A stretch of 64,000 nucleotides of DNA from Candidatus Planktophila versatilis (GCF_002288105.1 NZ_CP016774.1:682001-746000); one strand, 5' to 3'; numbered from the stretch's first letter, positions 30,993 through 38,808 are shown. Program-made: numbers and translations. Notes: generated by a model not told the origin, from the letters alone.

Positions 30993-31063
30993 GGTCGGAT
31001 GGCCGAGAGGCGAGGCAAGGGACTGCAAATCCCTCTACACGGGTTCAAATCCCGTTCCGACCT
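30993..31063 (+). tRNA. tRNA-Cys (GCA)
   Basis: Acceptor GGTCGGA (30993-30999) pairs with TCCGACC (31056-31062). The anticodon stem AGGGA/TCCCT surrounds CTGCAAA, giving anticodon GCA. The T-loop is TTCAAAT, and the discriminator base is T, the identity base expected for tRNA-Cys. No CCA is encoded. It lies 62 bases after tRNA-Gly and is probably co-transcribed with it. Confidence 0.96.
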
Positions 31064-31100
31064 CAAGTAAGAATAGAAACAGCACTACAACGGAGTAGAT

Positions 31101-31445
31101 ATGTCAGATTACGATTCAAGGCGACCTTGGGGTCGCTATGAGATCTTGCAGGACACTCCCACCTATAAGGTGAAATCAATCTGGGTAGAACCAGGCCATC
31201 GCCTCTCATTACAACGCCATCAAAAGCGGCAGGAGCATTGGTTCATCGTCTCTGGTGTTGCAGATGTGGTTCTGGGTGAAGAAAGCTTTAAGAAATACCC
31301 AGGTGAGACTGTAGATGTGCAGGTTGGCCAGCTCCACCGCATTGGTAACTCAGGCACGGAAGTAATGATCTTCATTGAAGTGCAGACCGGCACCTACTTC
31401 GGTGAAGATGATATTGAGCGTATTCAGGATGATTACGCCCGATAA
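31101..31445 (+). CDS. Cupin of the mannose-6-phosphate isomerase type II family
   Basis: A 114-residue single-cupin protein equivalent to the C-terminal isomerase domain of bifunctional ManC/type II PMI enzymes. It shows RPWGRYEIL near residue 8, the metal-binding SLQRHQKRQEHWFIVSG segment (residues about 36-53, the H-x-H-like and E/H ligands) and QVGQLHRIGN near 74. It would interconvert mannose 6-phosphate and fructose 6-phosphate, which fits a cell needing GDP-mannose for PIM lipids, but no guanylyltransferase domain is fused. It is inserted between tRNA-Cys and tRNA-Val. The start follows an AACGGAG ribosome-binding site. Confidence 0.82.
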   Translation: MSDYDSRRPWGRYEILQDTPTYKVKSIWVEPGHRLSLQRHQKRQEHWFIVSGVADVVLGEESFKKYPGETVDVQVGQLHRIGNSGTEVMIFIEVQTGTYFGEDDIERIQDDYAR

Positions 31446-31455
31446 ATCACTCGGC

Positions 31456-31461
31456 TATACT
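31456..31461 (+). promoter_or_regulatory. Candidate -10 box upstream of tRNA-Val
   Basis: TATACT at 31456-31461 begins just after the cupin stop and lies 40 bases ahead of the tRNA-Val. The matching -35 region (about 31433-31438, TTACGC) is weak. It may allow the tRNA to be transcribed independently of the cupin gene. Pattern evidence only. Confidence 0.3.
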
Positions 31462-31500
31462 TTCGCAAACAACTAAATACATACCGAAGATGTAAGACCC

Positions 31501-31572
31501 GGACGATTGGCTCAGCGGTAGAGCACCACATTGACATTGTGGGGGTCACTGGTTCGATCCCAGTATCGTCCA
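31501..31572 (+). tRNA. tRNA-Val (GAC)
   Basis: Acceptor GGACGAT pairs with ATCGTCC (31565-31571), and the discriminator is A. The anticodon stem CCACA/TGTGG encloses TTGACAT, giving anticodon GAC. The T-arm is ACTGG-TTCGATC-CCAGT. No CCA is encoded. Its 3' third recurs in decayed form at 31863-31892, about 290 bases downstream, which marks this gene as a possible integration target. Confidence 0.96.
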
Positions 31573-31646
31573 CTGTTTTGAGCGTGAAATTCCAAGAGAG
31601 AAATTTTTCGTTTTTGGTTTTTCCATTTTTGCTTACTTTTTGCTAA

Positions 31647-31808
31647 TCTCATGACATTACAATTAGACCAGCCTATTGGCTTGAATGTGGACATGCATGG
31701 AACGCGGATTTAACTAAGCCAAATGAAAATTGGATTGGTAAGACAGCGCTCTGCCCAGTTTGTGCGGTAGTGAGCCCGGTAAAGGAAAAGGTTGTTAACT
31801 CCCGTTAA
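31647..31808 (+). pseudogene. Start-less zinc-ribbon-like ORF remnant
   Basis: An open frame of 53 codons after a TAA at 31644, without any ATG, GTG or TTG near its beginning. The product contains YWLECGHAW and, 19 residues on, LCPVC. This spacing recalls the C-x2-C-G-H-x-W ... C-P-x-C zinc-ribbon repeats of the DUF4379 type, with the first cysteine missing. An ATG at 31651 lies one frame away and would join it after a single-base shift. It could be a damaged fragment of a larger protein, or a small protein using ATT at 31656. The first is more likely. Confidence 0.35.
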
Positions 31809-31814
31809 AAACGG
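31802..31814 (+). terminator. Weak hairpin after the zinc-ribbon remnant
   Basis: CCGTT and AACGG (31802-31806 and 31810-31814) form a five-pair stem with a three-base loop, overlapping the ORF stop and followed by CTTTCTT. The stem is short and the T tract interrupted, so termination is uncertain. Confidence 0.22.
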
Positions 31815-31862
31815 CTTTCTTGGTCTGCACTATTCACACGCGTAAGCGAAGGTTTACGTTAC

Positions 31863-31892
31863 GGGGCTCACTGGTTTGATTCCAGTCTCGTC
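31863..31892 (+). repeat. Decayed direct repeat of the tRNA-Val 3' end (att-like)
   Basis: GGGGCTCACTGGTTTGATTC and the ten bases after it match the tRNA-Val 3' region at 31542-31571 at nearly every position, with a few substitutions. The five-pair T-arm stem (ACTGG/CCAGT) is preserved, but the loop is TTTGATT instead of TTCGATC. No matching 5' acceptor strand or complete cloverleaf is found upstream, so it is not a functional tRNA. A truncated tRNA 3' copy downstream of the intact gene is the usual footprint of integrase-mediated insertion; no integrase is present. Confidence 0.55.
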
Positions 31893-31895
31893 TTC

Positions 31896-32453
31896 CTATC
31901 GCGCGTTGTGAACTTCCAGCCAGGTCGAACGAACCTTGTCCATATCTCCTTCGCCCTTAATCAGCTGCAGGAATTCATTGAAGCTTTCACCGCCGTCTTC
32001 TAAGTGCACGGTGAGGTGGGTTCGATATTTAAGAAAAAACTCGATATTTGATTGCACAGTTTCTACATAGAAAGCCGCAAGATCTCGCTCCTGATCGGCT
32101 CTCCAATCCCCTGGCTTCATCAAAATTCCATGTGCAAAGGCGTTCATAATCGAAGCGCGATAAGAGCTGTTCTGCAGGCGATGATGAAAGCTATCTACTG
32201 TTGCATCGAAATCTCGAATGAGATTGACATAGAGAACATCGTCAGGAAATCGCTTAGCAAGATCTCCTGTAAACCAAATCAGTCGATTATCAGCTTCAAT
32301 ATGGTGTGCTGGATAGTCGAATCGTTTATCACCTAGATGAGCACTCAAAGATTCATGGGCTGCGGAGTAGTTAGTCAGATGCGATGAGGCCTCAATAAAA
32401 GTCTTCGAGCCCGATCTTCCCGGACTTAAGACGAAGATATTCTTAAAGCGCAT
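31896..32453 (-). CDS. Sulfotransferase-like P-loop protein
   Basis: A 185-residue protein starting with a beta-strand and FVLSPGRSGSKTF near residue 6, the 5'-phosphosulfate-binding loop of PAPS-dependent sulfotransferases. VLYVNLIRDFDATVDSFHHR near residue 74 resembles the 3'-phosphate-binding segment with its Arg. The remainder is not recognisable, and the acceptor is unknown. It stands alone on the minus strand, beginning about 100 bases from the LysE gene, and ends 4 bases from the tRNA-Val repeat, so it may be part of a transferred segment. ATG at 32453 chosen over a TTG two codons upstream. Confidence 0.65.
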   Translation of the reverse strand: MRFKNIFVLSPGRSGSKTFIEASSHLTNYSAAHESLSAHLGDKRFDYPAHHIEADNRLIWFTGDLAKRFPDDVLYVNLIRDFDATVDSFHHRLQNSSYRASIMNAFAHGILMKPGDWRADQERDLAAFYVETVQSNIEFFLKYRTHLTVHLEDGGESFNEFLQLIKGEGDMDKVRSTWLEVHNAR

Positions 32454-32557
32454 GTTCAATCCTAAAACTAATGGTGTTGGAACTGATGAGGACTCGCCTA
32501 AGGATTTTTGATGCCCTTTTCATTGTTCCCAGATGCCAGAACGCAAAGTAGCATCTG

Positions 32558-33169
32558 ATGGTGATTGCATTTCTCCCAGGCTTACTGACTGGCCTCTCTC
32601 TCATCATCGCCATCGGCGCCCAGAATGCTTTCGTCATCCGGCAAGGTTTAGCTAAATCCAATGTCCTGCTCGTGGTGGTTATTTGCGCAGCATCTGATGC
32701 ACTGCTTATCTTCCTTGGCACGGGAGGACTTGGCGCCGTTATCCAATCGCAACCGCGCGCACTTGAGATCATTCGCTGGTTCGGCGTTGCCTACCTCACC
32801 TTCTTTGGACTCAACACACTGCGCAAGGTTTTCCGCCCCGGTGCTTTGAGTATTGAGGGCGAGACTTCAATTTCGCGCAAAGCTGCAATCGCTTCGGTGC
32901 TCGGTTTTACTTTTCTAAATCCTCATGTGTATCTGGATACCGTTATCTTGCTTGGAAGTATTTCAAACCAATTCCATAGCGATCGCTGGTATTTCGCACT
33001 CGGCGCCGCTATCGGCAGCATCCTCTGGTTCTCAGCCCTTGGTTTTGGAGCCCGCGCCGCCTCCCGTTTTATGACAAAGCTAATCTTTTGGAAGGTGCTT
33101 GATTACATTATTGCCAACGTGATGTTTGCGGTGGCGATCTTCCTTATCTTCTATGACTTTAAGGCTTAG
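32558..33169 (+). CDS. LysE/ArgO-family amino acid exporter
   Basis: A 203-residue membrane protein with six hydrophobic segments. The N-terminal FLPGLLTGLSLIIAIGAQNAFVIRQG (given here in part: IAIGAQNAFVIRQG at residues 18-31) is the hallmark of LysE and ArgO exporters of basic amino acids. FTFLNPHVYLDTVILLG near residue 113 is the second family motif. Substrate (lysine, arginine or analogues) cannot be told. It converges with the EamA gene, with an 11-base overlap of the tails. Confidence 0.9.
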   Translation: MVIAFLPGLLTGLSLIIAIGAQNAFVIRQGLAKSNVLLVVVICAASDALLIFLGTGGLGAVIQSQPRALEIIRWFGVAYLTFFGLNTLRKVFRPGALSIEGETSISRKAAIASVLGFTFLNPHVYLDTVILLGSISNQFHSDRWYFALGAAIGSILWFSALGFGARAASRFMTKLIFWKVLDYIIANVMFAVAIFLIFYDFKA

Positions 33170-34031
33170 CGCGCGAGATATAGAGAATTCCCGCAGCGAC
33201 AATTGCTATACCGAGATAGCTCTGGAGAACAAGACTTTCGCCAATAACAACTGCGGCCAAGATGGTGGCAGTTGCAGGCTCTGCTAAGACCACGGTTGCG
33301 GCCGTACTTGAATCAATTTTTTTGAGCCCTGATGTGAAGAGAAAATAACCAATAGCTGTGGGCACAAGTCCTAACCAGAGAACTGATAGCCCACCCTTAG
33401 TTGTAAGAATCCACTCTGGATTTTGGGCAAAAAGAAATGGCACGGTAATGAGCGCTGCCACACCAAATGAAGTTGCGGTCAACCAAATATCTTGCGCCCC
33501 TGCCGCTAGAGATTTGCGACTAACGACATTAAAGACGGCAAAGCCAAACCCAGCGATGGCGGCCAAAAGAATCCCCAGTGGCTTAAATTCGGCAATACCG
33601 TTTGCTGTGCCAACCAAAATGATTCCAAGGATTGTCACCGATGTGCCCAGATACCAACTCTTGGAAGGTTTTTCTCCCATCACTAAATAGGCGACGATGG
33701 CCGAGAATGTGGGAACGCTACCGAGTGCGGTAACGGTGGAGATCGCAATGCCGGTGATGTGAACTGCGCTAAAAAAAGTGAGTTGATAGCCCGCCACGCC
33801 AAAGCCGCAGATCAATAAGTCTCGCCTAGACATACGAATACTTCCGCGCTGTGAGCGCTGGATGTAAGCAAAGGCAAAGAGAAAGAGTGAGCCGCAGAGA
33901 AGTCTGGCGGCGCCCACAGCCAGGGGTGAAATATCTGGAACGCCTAGCTGCTGAGTAGTACCTGTGGTTCCAAAACAGAGTGCGGATCCTAGGACTGCAA
34001 GAATTCCCATCCGCCTTGTTGAGGTGTTCAC
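33159..34031 (-). CDS. EamA/DMT-superfamily transporter
   Basis: A 290-residue protein with ten hydrophobic segments arranged as two five-helix EamA repeats (about residues 8-135 and 150-288). GTTGTTQQLG near residue 20 and LAEPATATILAAVVIGE near residue 255 are typical of the family. These carriers usually export or import metabolites or amino acids; no substrate can be deduced. Its start faces the semialdehyde dehydrogenase gene across 28 bases, so the two could share a control region, which would tie the transporter to the hydroxyproline genes. That link is inference. Confidence 0.87.
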   Translation of the reverse strand: MNTSTRRMGILAVLGSALCFGTTGTTQQLGVPDISPLAVGAARLLCGSLFLFAFAYIQRSQRGSIRMSRRDLLICGFGVAGYQLTFFSAVHITGIAISTVTALGSVPTFSAIVAYLVMGEKPSKSWYLGTSVTILGIILVGTANGIAEFKPLGILLAAIAGFGFAVFNVVSRKSLAAGAQDIWLTATSFGVAALITVPFLFAQNPEWILTTKGGLSVLWLGLVPTAIGYFLFTSGLKKIDSSTAATVVLAEPATATILAAVVIGESLVLQSYLGIAIVAAGILYISRAKP

Positions 34032-34059
34032 CTAGAAAGAATACTCGTAAGATTCGGCC

Positions 34060-35547
34060 ATGACATTTACCGCCGTTAAGCCAAGTGATGCATCCCCATT
34101 CGGAAGTCCTATCCATGAGAATTCAGAAGCAGAAGTCCGTGCCTTGATTTCTAAAGCACAAGAACAGGCTCACACTCTGGCTAATCTTTCACCGGCCAAG
34201 TCAGCTGCCTTACTTCGGGAAATAGCAGATGCGATTGAATCTCAGCGAGCTGCGCTCATTGAAAGTGCATGTGCTGAGACAGCCCTACCTGAAGGTCGCA
34301 TCGGCGGCGAGATAACTCGCACCACAGTGCAATTCAAACTCTTTGCAGATCTTGTTGAAACTGGACGGCACTTAAGAGTGGTCATCGATAAGGCCGATGC
34401 CAACTACTCCCCTGCTCCGCGCCCTGATCTTCGCCGACAGAACCAACCACTCGGAGTCGTTGCCATCTTTGCAGCGAGTAACTTCCCACTCGCCTTCTCT
34501 GTTGCTGGTGGAGATTCCGCCTCTGCCATCGCTTCCGGTAGCGCTGTGGTTGCAAAAGCTCATCCTTCACATCCAAATACCTGCGCGATTATTGAAGGTG
34601 CAGTAAAGAGCGCTCTGACTAAATCTGGTTTATCTACCGATCTCTTTGCAATCGTTCAGGGCACAAATCCTCAAATAACCCACTGGCTTGCTGGAGATCC
34701 CCGCATCAAAGCTGTCGGATTTACCGGCTCGGAAGCGGTGGGAAGAATCCTGCTCGATATTTCAGCCAAGCGGGAAGTGCCGATTCCTGTCTATGCCGAG
34801 ATGGGAAGTCTTAATCCTGTCTTTGTGACAAGTGCTGCAATCGGCGAACGCTCGGAAGAGTTAGCCAAAGGCTTAGTTGATTCTGCTCTCCTTGGCTCTG
34901 GCCAGTTTTGCACCAAGCCGGGGCTCATCTTCATCCCTGATAACCAGAAGGAATTCCTTTTGCAGATCAGTGCCCACCTGGCAACGCTGCAAGTCGGACC
35001 ACTTCTTTCTTCCTCCATCGCCAGCCGCTATGGGGCTGCTATTGCATCACTTGCACAAGCACCTAAAGTGCAAATCTTTTCTGCAAAAGCTACCGAGAAT
35101 GGTTTTGGTGTTACACCCACCATCTTTGTGACCGACTGGTCAACTGCGCAATCGACTCAGGGGTTACTGGAAGAACACTTCGGTCCTACCACCGTGGTTA
35201 TCACAGCAGCTGAAAAGGACTTCGTGAAGATCGCTGGCGAACTGCAAGGGCAGCTAACAGCCACCATTCATGGCAGTGCCTCTGATTCATTCACTGAGTT
35301 ACTTTCAATCTTGGCTCAGAAAGCCGGCAGGGTTATCTGGAATGCATTTCCCACAGGCGTTGCCGTCACTGAGGCGATGCAGCACGGCGGGCAATGGCCA
35401 GCATCATCAACTCACACAACATCGGTTGGCATCGATGCCATCTATCGATTCATGCGCCCGGTCTCGTATCAATCATTTGCGCAGGCGGTATTGCCGCCAG
35501 CGCTCCAGGATGCCAATCCTTGGAAGGTTGAACAGCGAATTAACTAA
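34060..35547 (+). CDS. 2,5-dioxopentanoate (alpha-ketoglutarate semialdehyde) dehydrogenase
   Basis: NAD(P)-dependent aldehyde dehydrogenase of 495 residues. The nucleotide-binding region includes LGVVAIFAASNFPLAFSVAGGD near residue 130 and GFTGSEAVGR near 225. The catalytic Glu lies in AEMGSLNP near 246 and the nucleophile Cys in GSGQFCTKPGLIF near 284. The FCTKPG form and the long C-terminus are characteristic of alpha-ketoglutarate semialdehyde dehydrogenases, the last step of hydroxyproline and pentose/hexarate oxidation. The other hydroxyproline genes follow on the opposite strand, with a 4-base tail overlap with the epimerase gene. Confidence 0.88.
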   Translation: MTFTAVKPSDASPFGSPIHENSEAEVRALISKAQEQAHTLANLSPAKSAALLREIADAIESQRAALIESACAETALPEGRIGGEITRTTVQFKLFADLVETGRHLRVVIDKADANYSPAPRPDLRRQNQPLGVVAIFAASNFPLAFSVAGGDSASAIASGSAVVAKAHPSHPNTCAIIEGAVKSALTKSGLSTDLFAIVQGTNPQITHWLAGDPRIKAVGFTGSEAVGRILLDISAKREVPIPVYAEMGSLNPVFVTSAAIGERSEELAKGLVDSALLGSGQFCTKPGLIFIPDNQKEFLLQISAHLATLQVGPLLSSSIASRYGAAIASLAQAPKVQIFSAKATENGFGVTPTIFVTDWSTAQSTQGLLEEHFGPTTVVITAAEKDFVKIAGELQGQLTATIHGSASDSFTELLSILAQKAGRVIWNAFPTGVAVTEAMQHGGQWPASSTHTTSVGIDAIYRFMRPVSYQSFAQAVLPPALQDANPWKVEQRIN

Positions 35548-36548
35548 ACAATAAATCCGTTAGGAAATGGATCATTCTCATCCAACATCCAGGTTGATTC
35601 GCCCATAACCCAAGCACGGCCTGTGATCATCGGCACGATGGCATCGAAGTTACCGACCTTCGTGTGCTCTTTTACCCGTCCTTCAAAGTGGGAACCAATC
35701 CATGATTCATTGATTAGTACATCGCCATCGTTAAATTCACCACGAGCCACCATTTGCGCTAACCGGGCAGAAGTTCCAGTTCCACAGGGTGAACGATCAA
35801 ACCAACCAGGATGAATTGCCATCGCATTGCGCCAATGCAGCGGGCCTTGGCCACCAGGAGTTATGAAATCAATGTGATGACAGATTGCAATATCAGGGTT
35901 CTCCGGATGGACCGGTCTATTTTGTTCGTTGATCGCATTAGATATTTGCAAGCCCAAATCTAAGAACTTCTGCCCATTCTCACGTTCGAATTCAATATCT
36001 ACTCGCTCGATCGGAACTATGGCATAGAAGTTTCCACCATAGGCCATGTCATATTTGAGCTTACCCAGCCCTGGAACATCTACCTCTTGATCAAGGGCGT
36101 AGGAGAAGGAAGGAACATTTGTCATAGTGACATTCTTAGCTCTGCCATCTTCGATGGCGACATCAACGACGACTAAGCCAGCCGGGGTATCAAGTCGAAT
36201 TGTTGTCACCGGTTCCACAATCTTTACTAACTTCTTCTCCACCAGCGCCGTTGCCACACCAATTGTTCCGTGGCCACACATCGGAAGGCAGCCGGAGACC
36301 TCAATGTAGATAACGCCCCAATCTGCATCAGGTCGAGTTGGTTTTTGTAATATCGCACCGCTCATAGCGCTATGGCCACGAGGTTCAAACATCAACCATT
36401 GACGCCAGTAATCCATATGTTCCATGAAATGAAGACGCTTCTCAAACATGGTCGCCCCTGGTATTTCACCAATTCCAGAGGTCACAACACGAGTTGGCAT
36501 GCCTTCGGTATGTGTCTCCACTGTGGTGACCGTACGAAGGCTCTTCAT
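35544..36548 (-). CDS. 4-hydroxyproline 2-epimerase (proline racemase family)
   Basis: Cofactor-independent epimerase of 334 residues. Both catalytic cysteines are present: LPMCGHGTIG near residue 90 and SPCGTGTSAR near residue 255. Enzymes of this family with two Cys are racemases or epimerases, while 3-hydroxyproline dehydratases have Thr or Ser at one site. Neighbouring deaminase, D-hydroxyproline dehydrogenase-like and semialdehyde dehydrogenase genes point to trans-4-hydroxy-L-proline to cis-4-hydroxy-D-proline. It is 9 bases downstream of the DapA-family gene. Proline racemase is the main alternative. Confidence 0.88.
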   Translation of the reverse strand: MKSLRTVTTVETHTEGMPTRVVTSGIGEIPGATMFEKRLHFMEHMDYWRQWLMFEPRGHSAMSGAILQKPTRPDADWGVIYIEVSGCLPMCGHGTIGVATALVEKKLVKIVEPVTTIRLDTPAGLVVVDVAIEDGRAKNVTMTNVPSFSYALDQEVDVPGLGKLKYDMAYGGNFYAIVPIERVDIEFERENGQKFLDLGLQISNAINEQNRPVHPENPDIAICHHIDFITPGGQGPLHWRNAMAIHPGWFDRSPCGTGTSARLAQMVARGEFNDGDVLINESWIGSHFEGRVKEHTKVGNFDAIVPMITGRAWVMGESTWMLDENDPFPNGFIV

Positions 36549-36557
36549 TTATAAGAC

Positions 36558-37451
36558 TCAGCGACTCTTAAAGTATGCGAGAGCTACATCCATCTCACGA
36601 CGAATCTGCTCTTGCTCATGCTTCGGTAGCGGCAATCGAGGAAGTCGTGTTGGTCCGCCATATCGACCGACATGATCCATTCCCAACTTGATCGCCTGGA
36701 TAAATTCCTTCTTTGAATCCCAGTGGAAGACATCGTGTAAAGCTGCATACATCGGCGCCGCTTCGGTGAACTTGCCCGCTATCGCCAAGTTATAGAGCTC
36801 CATAGATTCTTTCGGCAACGCATTAGGAAAACCGGCAATCCAGCCGGCGATGCCCGCGGTGGCAAGCTCTAGAAGCACATCATCGGCTCCAACAATGACT
36901 TCAATTCTAGGCGCAAGCCTTTTTATCTGCCAGATTCTTCGCACATCTCCAGAAAACTCCTTGATAGCAACAACCTCAGGAACTTCATCTGCAATTCTGG
37001 CGACCAGCTTTGGCGTGAGATCAACTTTGGTGTCGAACGGATTGTTATAGGCAATGATCGGCATGCCAACCACGGCGACAGCTTTGTAATGAGCGATGAC
37101 TTCATCATCAGATGCACGATAGGCATTGGGTGGAAGCAGCATGACCGCACCGGCTCCTGCCTTCTGCGCGTGCTCTGCCCACTTTCGGGACTCACTCGCA
37201 CCGTATGCAGCAACACCTGGAACCACGTTGAACCCTTTAGGCGCAGCCGCGATAGCAACTTCCAACATCTTTGCTCGCTCTTCTGGGGTGAGCACTTGGT
37301 ATTCACCTAGAGACCCGTTAGGAATAACACCATGAGTTCCATTTTCGGCAAGCCAGGCAACGTGCTCTGCATACTTGTCATAGTCGACCGAGAGATCGGA
37401 TTTAAAAGGTGTTGCTGTGGCTGTGAGAACGCCGTTCCATGGTTTCGTCAT
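36558..37451 (-). CDS. DapA-family lyase, probable 1-pyrroline-4-hydroxy-2-carboxylate deaminase
   Basis: A 297-residue TIM-barrel aldolase of the DHDPS/NAL family. NGSLGEYQVLTPEER near residue 44 matches the phosphate or carboxylate loop (GSLGE rather than the GTTGE of biosynthetic DapA). YNNPFDTKVDLTP near residue 132 holds the catalytic Tyr, and VVAIKEFSGD near residue 157 holds the Schiff-base Lys. The gene lies between the epimerase and the dehydrogenase subunits, where the hydroxyproline pathway needs a deaminase that gives alpha-ketoglutarate semialdehyde. It is therefore unlikely to be DapA of lysine synthesis. Confidence 0.85.
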   Translation of the reverse strand: MTKPWNGVLTATATPFKSDLSVDYDKYAEHVAWLAENGTHGVIPNGSLGEYQVLTPEERAKMLEVAIAAAPKGFNVVPGVAAYGASESRKWAEHAQKAGAGAVMLLPPNAYRASDDEVIAHYKAVAVVGMPIIAYNNPFDTKVDLTPKLVARIADEVPEVVAIKEFSGDVRRIWQIKRLAPRIEVIVGADDVLLELATAGIAGWIAGFPNALPKESMELYNLAIAGKFTEAAPMYAALHDVFHWDSKKEFIQAIKLGMDHVGRYGGPTRLPRLPLPKHEQEQIRREMDVALAYFKSR

Positions 37452-37473
37452 GGGAGAAAGTTATCTCCTAACC

Positions 37474-38808
37474 TCATTTAATACCATCGGCTAGCGCCCC
37501 GAGTGAGATAGGAGTGGCAATCGGTCTATTGCTATAGCCAATTCGTTCAAGATCTGTGACTTCGCATTGGGTTTGACTTGCGATAATTTCACTGACATTG
37601 CGAGAACAGATTCGGCCCTGACACATCCCCATGCCGGCGCGGGTGAATAGCTTTGATGTTCTTGCGTCATTGGCTGATAGCTCTGTAACCGAGGCGCAGA
37701 TTTCACCAAGTGAAACCTCTTCGCAACGACAGATGTTACTTTCCGGCGCTATCCATCCCTGCCAGCCATTACCCACGGGATAACTCACTTGTAGAGCTGT
37801 CGCAAATTTCTGCGATCGATATCGAGCAAAGTGCAAGCGCAGCGGGATGGTAAGACCGAGAGCTGACAGCGCTGCGATGCGACCTTCGATCAGCGCTAAG
37901 TCAGCCCCGCCAATTCCGGTGGCTTCTCCAGCAATCCAAATATTTTTTGCCGAACTTCGCTGTTCACCGTCGACGGCAAAGATAACTGTCCCATCACGGT
38001 CTACCGCCTGCTTGCACCCGAGAATTCCACCTAGCGTGACATCGGGAGTAAATCCCCAACCCGCGGCAATGACATCACACTCAACATCAAAATCCTTTTG
38101 CTTGATTCGCAACTCTGAATCTATCTTTGCAATAGTTGCACTTTTTCCATCAAAGGCAACTACTGCGCGACCAAAGCTCACCTTCAATTTGTACTGAGCT
38201 ATTTTTCTAGCGTAATAAATCAGTTCAAATGATTTCTGTGGATTAAGTAGCAGCGCCAGTGGCGACTTAATCCAACGAAGCGGTGAGTGTGCCTCAATAA
38301 TTCCGGCAACATCTGCTCCCGCAGCGGCGAGTCCGACCGCAACTGGCAAGAGAAAAGGACCTGTTCCTGTAATTAGAATCCTCTGCCCGGCAATCACGTT
38401 GTGACCTTTGAGAAGTGCTTGCGCTGCACCAGGTGTCATGACTCCTGGCCGCTCCCACCCAGTAAATGGAATGGCGCGATCGTGGGCCCCGGTCGCAAGA
38501 ATAACTCTTTCAACTGTTATTGATGATTCAATCCCAGCCGCAAGATAGTTGAGAGTAATTCCATTTTCAGTGTGAACTGCGCTCCAGATCTGAGCACGAC
38601 TGATGTAAGTGATCTTCTCATTTTCATGAAGAGCTCTTAAATACTTGGCTGATCGCCCAGATTTATATCCCTCTACCTGCGACAAATGTCTCCAGTACTG
38701 CCCACCAGGACGTGGGGCCGAATCAATGACCACTACCTGCTCATTGTTCTCAGCCACTGTCATGGCAGCTGCCAGACCTGCCGGGCCAGCGCCAATAATC
38801 GCAATCAT
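37474..38808 (-). CDS. D-hydroxyproline dehydrogenase-like FAD subunit with BFD [2Fe-2S] domain (HcnB-like)
   Basis: A 444-residue flavoprotein. An N-terminal dinucleotide fold (IAIIGAGPAGLAAAM, residues 2-16) and a second one (ILITGTGPFLLPVA near residue 145) form the two-domain oxidoreductase. The C-terminal region has a CRC pair near residue 356 and CQGRIC near residue 398, the four cysteines of a BFD-type [2Fe-2S] cluster. This is the HcnB/OoxA architecture. It overlaps the small ferredoxin-like gene by 4 bases and is 22 bases upstream of the deaminase gene. Together the three subunits should oxidise cis-4-hydroxy-D-proline; D-amino acid, octopine or glycine oxidation are the family alternatives. 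Confidence 0.82.
   Translation of the reverse strand: MIAIIGAGPAGLAAAMTVAENNEQVVVIDSAPRPGGQYWRHLSQVEGYKSGRSAKYLRALHENEKITYISRAQIWSAVHTENGITLNYLAAGIESSITVERVILATGAHDRAIPFTGWERPGVMTPGAAQALLKGHNVIAGQRILITGTGPFLLPVAVGLAAAGADVAGIIEAHSPLRWIKSPLALLLNPQKSFELIYYARKIAQYKLKVSFGRAVVAFDGKSATIAKIDSELRIKQKDFDVECDVIAAGWGFTPDVTLGGILGCKQAVDRDGTVIFAVDGEQRSSAKNIWIAGEATGIGGADLALIEGRIAALSALGLTIPLRLHFARYRSQKFATALQVSYPVGNGWQGWIAPESNICRCEEVSLGEICASVTELSANDARTSKLFTRAGMGMCQGRICSRNVSEIIASQTQCEVTDLERIGYSNRPIATPISLGALADGIK

Larger units (their letters stand above)
31573..31895. other. Non-genic stretch between tRNA-Val and the sulfotransferase gene
   Basis: This 323-base interval is the longest without an intact gene apart from the cobalamin leader. 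It opens with an A/T-rich tract full of T runs (31600-31645) that could end tRNA-Val transcription. A start-less zinc-ribbon-like ORF (31647-31808), a short hairpin (31802-31814) and a tRNA-Val 3'-like repeat (31863-31892) follow. The interval reads as the remnant of an excised or eroded insertion at the tRNA gene; this is inference from those parts. Confidence 0.5.

Noticed and set aside
31840-31892. Possible complete fourth tRNA at the tRNA-Val-like repeat
   Set aside because: The T-arm is good, but no 5' acceptor strand complementary to CTCGTCT, no D-arm and no convincing seven-base anticodon loop can be found upstream.
36558-37451. Annotation as DapA of lysine biosynthesis
   Set aside because: The substrate loop is GSLGE and not the GTTGE form, and every neighbour belongs to hydroxyproline breakdown.
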